A stretch of DNA of 8,657 nt, from assembly GCA_021782055.1 (NCBI GenBank), contig JAJXVP010000108.1, forward strand, positions 1-8,657, in the 5' to 3' direction. The notes under the pieces are model-generated. The model did not search any database. It was not told where the DNA came from and was given only the letters and a program-made list of their open reading frames with translations. The stretch is from a bacterium. Its GTDB lineage: Bacteria; Spirochaetota; Spirochaetia; JABEVK01. A program made the translations under genes and the position numbers. The first letter of the stretch is position 1; every line of letters starts with the position of its first letter. Below, piece after piece: positions 4,593-8,657 of this stretch.

Positions 4593-5644
4593 GCCAAGTC
4601 GAGTTGTTTCCACGCTTTTAGCAAAAAGTCATTTTCCTCCGGTGTGCCGACGCTAATGCGGACCCAATCCGGCATTCCAAAGCTGGCTAAAGGACGAATC
4701 GTCACGCCAGCCTCGGCTAACTTTTGAAACACCACAGCGGCGTCGGTTTTCACATGGACGGCGACAAAGTTAGCCTGACTGGGGAGCACCCGAAGATTGC
4801 GGCCCAGCTCGCGGGTCAAACGGTCTCGTTCCTGTCGGTTGTGTTCCACCGTATTCAAAATAAACACGGTGTCGCCCAAAGCGGCTTGCGCGGCGGCTTG
4901 ACTGAGCGAACCGACGTTAAAGGGCTGACGCACCACCGATAAGTCGCGGGCAATGTTCGCCGACGAAACGGCATAGCCCACCCGCAAGGCGGCCAAACCA
5001 TAGACTTTCGAAAAGGTTCGCATGACCAACAGGTTAGGAAAGCGTGCTAAAAGCTCAGGGGCTCGGGGAAAGTCCGGGGCGTCGGCGAAGTGGACGTAGG
5101 CTTCATCCAAGACGACCAAAACCTCCGGGGAAAGTTTTTCTAAAAACCCTTCCAGTGCTTCATGAGTAAAATAGGTTCCAGTAGGATTATTAGGATTGCA
5201 CAAAAAGACCATTCGGGTTTTCGCGTCCACAGCTTGTCGAAACGCTTCCAGGTCAAAGGTGTAGTCTTTTAACGGGACTTTCTTAAGCGTTCCCCCAAAC
5301 AACCGTACCGAAAATTGGTATTCCGAAAAGGTATGATTGGCGATCAGGGCATTGTCGTGCGGGCGAATATAAGCCCCAGCAATCAACGAGAGAACTTCGT
5401 CCGAGCCATTACCCACGGTAAATTGAGCTTCCGGCAGTCCCCAATGAGTTGAGAGGGCGCTCTTGAGAGCTTGGGCTCCGCCGTCTGGGTAGATATGACT
5501 GCGGTCCATATGGTCCCTCAGGGCTTCCATCGCTAGGGGAGAAGGACCCCAGGGGTTCTCATTCGACGCCAGCTTGATAGCGCCGGGTTTTAGCTTGCCG
5601 GCCACGTAGGGGGGCAAGTCAGCCAGGTCTTCGCGCAGTTTCAT
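4589..5644 (-). CDS. hisC: Histidinol-phosphate aminotransferase
   Basis: A 351-residue fold-type I, PLP-dependent aminotransferase that converts imidazole-acetol phosphate and glutamate to histidinol phosphate and 2-oxoglutarate in histidine synthesis. Landmarks run in order: K24-L-A-S-N-E-N-P-W-G-P-S-P (substrate loop typical of HisC), G79-N-G-S-D-E for the cofactor phosphate, N150-P-N-N-P-T-G-T, D180-E-A-Y for the pyridine nitrogen, the Schiff-base lysine in R-T-F-S-K213-V-Y-G-L-A-A-L-R-V-G-Y, and R329-I-S-V-G-T for the substrate phosphate or carboxylate. Length is normal and no residue is missing. The SD before the ATG is weak (AGTGAAG). It follows the aldo/keto reductase by 48 bases on the same strand, so co-transcription is possible; no other his genes are present. 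Related aromatic aminotransferases share the motifs, but S-N-E-N-P-W-G favours HisC. Confidence 0.88.
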   Translation of the reverse strand: MKLREDLADLPPYVAGKLKPGAIKLASNENPWGPSPLAMEALRDHMDRSHIYPDGGAQALKSALSTHWGLPEAQFTVGNGSDEVLSLIAGAYIRPHDNALIANHTFSEYQFSVRLFGGTLKKVPLKDYTFDLEAFRQAVDAKTRMVFLCNPNNPTGTYFTHEALEGFLEKLSPEVLVVLDEAYVHFADAPDFPRAPELLARFPNLLVMRTFSKVYGLAALRVGYAVSSANIARDLSVVRQPFNVGSLSQAAAQAALGDTVFILNTVEHNRQERDRLTRELGRNLRVLPSQANFVAVHVKTDAAVVFQKLAEAGVTIRPLASFGMPDWVRISVGTPEENDFLLKAWKQLDLA

Positions 5645-5692
5645 AACTTCACTTTGACGACCTGGCTAGCTTCGGTCAAGTGCCTGAGTCCC

Positions 5693-6682
5693 CTATAAGC
5701 CCACCCGTTTCATTCCGTTTTCGTCGTAGCGGGTTCCAGCTACTTCCGAAGGGGGAACTAGTGAGGCCAGCTCTTCGGCTTCTGCCTTGGTCAGTTCCAA
5801 CTCGGTGGCGGCAATATTGTCCTTCAGGTAGGCTTCGCGGCGGGTTCCGGGAATGGGAACAATGTCCTCACCCCTCGAAAGTACCCAGGCTAACGCGACT
5901 TGGGCTGCGGTGGCTTTTTTCTTGTGGGCAAACTCTTCGATCTTATCGACAAACTTGCGGTTCTTTTCAAAATTCCCCCCTGACATGCGGGGGTTCACGG
6001 ACCTAAAGTCCTTCTCGGCAAATTGATCGGGTTTTTTAAAGGCTCCTGTTAAAAACCCACGACCTAAGGGACTATAGGCGACAAAGGTAATTCCCAGTTC
6101 GCGGCAAGTATTCAAGATGTCCCCTTCCGCGTCGCGTGTCCACAAGGAATATTCGGTTTGCAAGGCCGTAATGGGGTGGACTTTGTAAGCTTTTCGCAAG
6201 GTTTCTGCTCCGGCTTCCGAAAGACCCAGGTACCGAACTTTACCGGCTTTGACCAGTTCGGCCATCGCCCCTACCGTTTCTTCAATGGGAACCTGTGGGT
6301 CCACCCGGTGTTGGTAATACAAATCGATGTAGTCTAAGCCTAAGCGTTTCAGGCTCATATCGCAGGCCGCTTTAACATACTCGGGGCTGCCGTTGACCCC
6401 CAGGTGGGCCCCATCGATCCGCCGCATATTGCCGAATTTGGTTGCGACAATGACATTCGATCGGCCGTGTTCTCTTAAAGCCTGAGCTACTAGCATTTCG
6501 TTATGACCCACGCCGTACATATCTGCGGTATCCAGAAAGTTGATACCTAAGTCCAGAGCCTGACGGATCAATTTGATAGAAGCCTGATCGTTCGAGGGCC
6601 CGTAGAATTCCGACATTCCCATACAGCCCAATCCCAAAGCCGAAACAGTTTGTCCCGTCTTGCCGAGTTGACGTTTCTTCAT
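5693..6682 (-). CDS. Aldo/keto reductase
   Basis: A 329-residue NADPH-dependent (alpha/beta)8-barrel reductase of aldehydes and ketones. The opening [20 protein letters not shown] is the standard family start. The catalytic tetrad is complete: D51 and Y56 in L-D-T-A-D-M-Y-G, K82 in A-T-K-F-G, and H125 in Y-Y-Q-H-R-V-D. The C-terminal cofactor segment I-V-P-I-P-G-T-R-R and E-N...A are present. It resembles the AKR13-like bacterial group with Y-Y-Q-H-R-V-D-P. The physiological substrate is not deducible; methylglyoxal or other reactive aldehydes are common for such enzymes. AAGGAGG sits five bases before the ATG, so expression is probably strong. It is divergent from the MFS gene (about 150 bases between starts) and 48 bases upstream of hisC. 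Confidence 0.9.
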   Translation of the reverse strand: MKKRQLGKTGQTVSALGLGCMGMSEFYGPSNDQASIKLIRQALDLGINFLDTADMYGVGHNEMLVAQALREHGRSNVIVATKFGNMRRIDGAHLGVNGSPEYVKAACDMSLKRLGLDYIDLYYQHRVDPQVPIEETVGAMAELVKAGKVRYLGLSEAGAETLRKAYKVHPITALQTEYSLWTRDAEGDILNTCRELGITFVAYSPLGRGFLTGAFKKPDQFAEKDFRSVNPRMSGGNFEKNRKFVDKIEEFAHKKKATAAQVALAWVLSRGEDIVPIPGTRREAYLKDNIAATELELTKAEAEELASLVPPSEVAGTRYDENGMKRVGL

Positions 6683-6809
6683 AATACCTCCTTGAAAAAA
6701 ATAATCTCTTTAAAAAGCGAAAAGGATTATTCGCACCAGGTTCAAAGTACTGTTAAGAAAGACAAAAGACAAAATTTCAGGGGCCCCCGACTAGCCTAAA
6801 GGAAGGTAA

Positions 6810-6839
6810 ATGTGCATTTTTATAACGAGTCATGCGTAG
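6810..6839 (+). CDS. Possible 9-codon leader peptide of the transporter gene
   Basis: ATG 6810-6812 follows a strong SD (AAGGAAGG, 6799-6806) and encodes M-C-I-F-I-T-S-H-A before TAG at 6837-6839. The stop lies five bases past the start of the transporter (ATG 6832), in another frame. The transporter start itself has no good SD, so ribosomes delivered by this short frame could reinitiate there. The alternative is that the SD-ATG is chance. Confidence 0.4.
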   Translation: MCIFITSHA

Positions 6840-8013
6840 CCCTCGGCGTCCCTTATTGTCGCCTTTTGTCCTCTTATTTCTTCTCAATTTCTTTTCTTGG
6901 ATGGCCATCAACGCAACTTCCTTAATTCCCCCCTACATTTCTGGTTTGGGTGCCAGCTCGTCTTTTGTGGGAGTATTTAACAATTTTGGCAATCTGGCCG
7001 TGGTCTTGGTTGTCGTGATCTTTGGGCGATCATTGGTGAAGTGGCCACGAGTTCAGCTCATCCGCCTCAGTATGCCGATTTTGATGGTCGCTTCAGCCCT
7101 GTCCTGGGTGCTTTCGGGGTCGCTCCCCAGCCTCAGCTTGTTGCGGATTTTGGGCTCTGTGGGGCAGGTTTTTGCCTCGACACTCCTTGTGAGTGTCCTT
7201 CTTGACGTCTCGCCACCCGAAAAACTCGCCAGCCGCATTGCCATTTTTAGCGTGGCGGGGATGCTGACTAACCCTTTTACCTCCTTTTTAGGCGAACTTT
7301 TGACGAAGCTTTGGGGTGCCCCTTCGCTGTTTGTCGCGGCGTCTTTGTTTGCGGCCGTGACGGCGGTGTTGGCTTGGGGGCTTCGAGAACCGACCCGTCA
7401 AGCCATAACCGTTGAGCCGCATGCCTTTCATACGGTGTTGCGCCGGCCCGATATGCGTTTACTCCTCGTCCTCGCTTTTGTATTTGGGGTGTACTACAAC
7501 GCCCTCGTGACGTTTCTTCCGGGGTACACCCAAGCCAAACTTGGGGACGCGAATTTGAGTGCTTTTCTTACCCCCTTTTCGATCATTTCGGTGATCATTC
7601 GTCTTTTGGTTGGTTCTCACCTCGATAAACGTCCCCCCAGAGGGTTTCTCTTAGCCGCCTTTTTGGCTGTGTTGGTGTCCTTAGGAGCTTTAGCCTTGCC
7701 GATTGCTTGGGGGTGGATTATCTTGGCGGGGCTTTTGTACGGCGCAGGGCATTCTATCCTTTACCCTTTGATGAACTCACTGTTTGTGGTCAAAGGAGGT
7801 GAACATCAAAAGGCGGTATACTCGAATGCGTACATGGTGGCAAACCTCCTAGGGGCCGTTACCATGACCCCCTTATTGGGTGCTTTAAAGCAAAAGGCTG
7901 GGTTTGACGGAATGATTGTTGCCATGGCCGCTTTGGCGATCCTCTCGTTGGTTTTGATTGCGGTCACCCGTCAAGGTCAAAGCGTGGGTAAAAATCCCGA
8001 AAAAATCAGGTAG
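6832..8013 (+). CDS. MFS transporter, 12 transmembrane segments
   Basis: A 393-residue integral inner-membrane protein with about twelve hydrophobic helices (roughly 11-31, 45-65, 80-96, 102-124, 134-155, 163-183, 207-230, 245-261, 271-290, 292-314, 330-352, 358-378) and a central cytoplasmic loop near 184-206. The motif-A-like turn of the second half is G261-S-H-L-D-K-R-P-P-R270, and G305-A-G-H-S-I-L-Y-P-L recalls the G-x-G-x-x-x-x-P of YfcJ-like and sugar-efflux-like MFS proteins. It is most likely a proton-coupled exporter of a small molecule; the substrate is unknown. The chosen ATG lacks an SD of its own (see the leader frame at 6810). Its last 37 bases overlap the end of the convergent lycopene cyclase gene. 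Confidence 0.87.
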   Translation: MRSPRRPLLSPFVLLFLLNFFSWMAINATSLIPPYISGLGASSSFVGVFNNFGNLAVVLVVVIFGRSLVKWPRVQLIRLSMPILMVASALSWVLSGSLPSLSLLRILGSVGQVFASTLLVSVLLDVSPPEKLASRIAIFSVAGMLTNPFTSFLGELLTKLWGAPSLFVAASLFAAVTAVLAWGLREPTRQAITVEPHAFHTVLRRPDMRLLLVLAFVFGVYYNALVTFLPGYTQAKLGDANLSAFLTPFSIISVIIRLLVGSHLDKRPPRGFLLAAFLAVLVSLGALALPIAWGWIILAGLLYGAGHSILYPLMNSLFVVKGGEHQKAVYSNAYMVANLLGAVTMTPLLGALKQKAGFDGMIVAMAALAILSLVLIAVTRQGQSVGKNPEKIR

Positions 8014-8657
8014 AAGTCGAGTATCAGCCCCAAATAACTCATATTGTAAAAGAAATCTTCGAGGGGAATGGTGCCAATTCTTACCCCCCAGATGGCTTTG
8101 GGGGCGTAGAAAATGGTCGGTAAAGAGGTATAAAGGCCGTTCACAACACCAAAAGCGCCAAACCCCAACAACATATACAACACAAAGCCCTGGGTTCCGA
8201 TCAAAGCCGGCCTCTCAAGAGCTGTGGTGGCAAAAAACACCGCAGTGGCAGTCAGGGCCAAAAGAGTGTAACCTTGACGGTGCCAGAGTGCGGCCCCAGC
8301 GACAAACACCGCGGCAAGGGCTAATAAGGTTCCCGGCGGCATATCAAAGAGGATGCGGTCACTCCAGAGGGTACGAAACGCTTCGTAGCTAAACAACATG
8401 GCATAAGGCACGGCAAGAAAGAAGAGGTACTCCCCCAAAGGCAGTCCACCCCACGTCCAGTCTCCTGTCCAAACGGGGTTAAACTTCCAATGCCCTTTTT
8501 TGACCACCATGATATCCCACAGGACAAACAGAAAACCCACGACAAGAATAGACGCGAACATCGCAGGCCAATGAGTCCAAAAGTGCAACCGAGGGTCAAA
8601 CGAAAAGCCAAACGGCACAGCGATCACCGCCAAAGCAATCAGGGAATACGTATGTTT
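7977..8657 (-). CDS. Lycopene cyclase, fused CrtYc-CrtYd type (5' end beyond window)
   Basis: The frame is open to the right edge, adding K-H-T-Y-S-L-I-A before the leucine at 8631-8633, so probably only the first few codons are missing. Two similar halves are visible, each with about three membrane helices: the first ends in F-N-P-V-W...G-L-P-L-G-E-Y-L-F-F-L-A-V-P-Y-A, the second in W-G-V-R-I-G-T-I-P-L-E-D-F-F-Y-N. These repeats define the heterodimer-type lycopene beta-cyclase family, here as one chain. The enzyme closes the ends of lycopene to make beta-carotene or a monocyclic product in the membrane. The first half has P-L-G-E where many relatives have P-L-E-E. Other carotenoid genes may lie beyond 8657. 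The gene converges on and overlaps the MFS gene by 37 bases, with no terminator between. Confidence 0.88.
   Translation of the reverse strand, partial: KHTYSLIALAVIAVPFGFSFDPRLHFWTHWPAMFASILVVGFLFVLWDIMVVKKGHWKFNPVWTGDWTWGGLPLGEYLFFLAVPYAMLFSYEAFRTLWSDRILFDMPPGTLLALAAVFVAGAALWHRQGYTLLALTATAVFFATTALERPALIGTQGFVLYMLLGFGAFGVVNGLYTSLPTIFYAPKAIWGVRIGTIPLEDFFYNMSYLGLILDFYLIFSGFLPTL

Noticed and set aside
4724..4942. Plus-strand frame inside hisC
   Set aside because: Shadow of a well-supported aminotransferase gene, with no ribosome binding site or family resemblance.
7958..8392. 144-codon plus-strand frame over the lycopene cyclase
   Set aside because: Basic, low-complexity composition expected from the antisense of a membrane protein gene; the minus-strand frame has clear motifs.

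Overview
The window comes from a bacterial chromosome and has two unlike halves. Positions 1 to about 4320 are visibly AT-richer and patchwork: a cut-off gene at the left edge, a MarR regulator with a metallo-beta-lactamase-fold hydrolase, a tiny two-helix membrane protein, an orphan winged-helix reading frame, an IS transposase stub, the last ~44 codons of a type I restriction specificity gene (hsdS), and an intact two-gene unit of an AAA/ABC-type ATPase followed by a PD-(D/E)XK nuclease-like protein. From 4473 to the end the sequence is more GC-rich and looks like stable chromosome: initiator tRNA-fMet with its own promoter and terminator, hisC, an aldo/keto reductase, a divergent MFS transporter and a lycopene cyclase that runs off the right edge.

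The organism is a bacterium that makes cyclic carotenoids (lycopene cyclase of the CrtYc/CrtYd type, both domains in one chain) and uses Shine-Dalgarno starts such as AAGGAGG. A Bdellovibrio-like or other Gram-negative lineage would fit, but no taxonomic marker in the window fixes this.

Layout: <1-209 (-) unknown partial gene; 210-524 no convincing gene; 525-560 marR promoter with an 11-bp palindrome; 565-1756 (+) marR and MBL hydrolase, overlapping by 14 bp; 1758-1794 hairpin between converging genes; 1805-1972 (-) small membrane protein; 2033-2224 (-) winged-helix frame; 2218-2300 inverted repeats; 2296-2475 (-) transposase remnant; 2542-2676 (+) hsdS relic; 2764-4319 (+) ATPase and nuclease-like pair; 4436-4592 (-) tRNA-fMet unit; 4589-5644 (-) hisC; 5693-6682 (-) aldo/keto reductase; 6810-8013 (+) short leader frame and MFS transporter; 7977->8657 (-) lycopene cyclase.

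The most interesting part is 2542-4319. An ATPase with Walker A, signature-like, Walker B and H-switch motifs is translationally coupled (ATGA overlap) to a small protein with an E...ExK nuclease-like core. It lies 87 bp downstream of a broken hsdS and near an IS remnant, on the side facing the 3' end of a tRNA gene. This is the usual neighbourhood of phage-defence modules, and I read the pair as a candidate compact ATPase-nuclease defence system. The function is inference; the motifs and gene coupling are visible. The pair resembles a widespread family I recognise only in general terms, so novelty cannot be claimed without searches.
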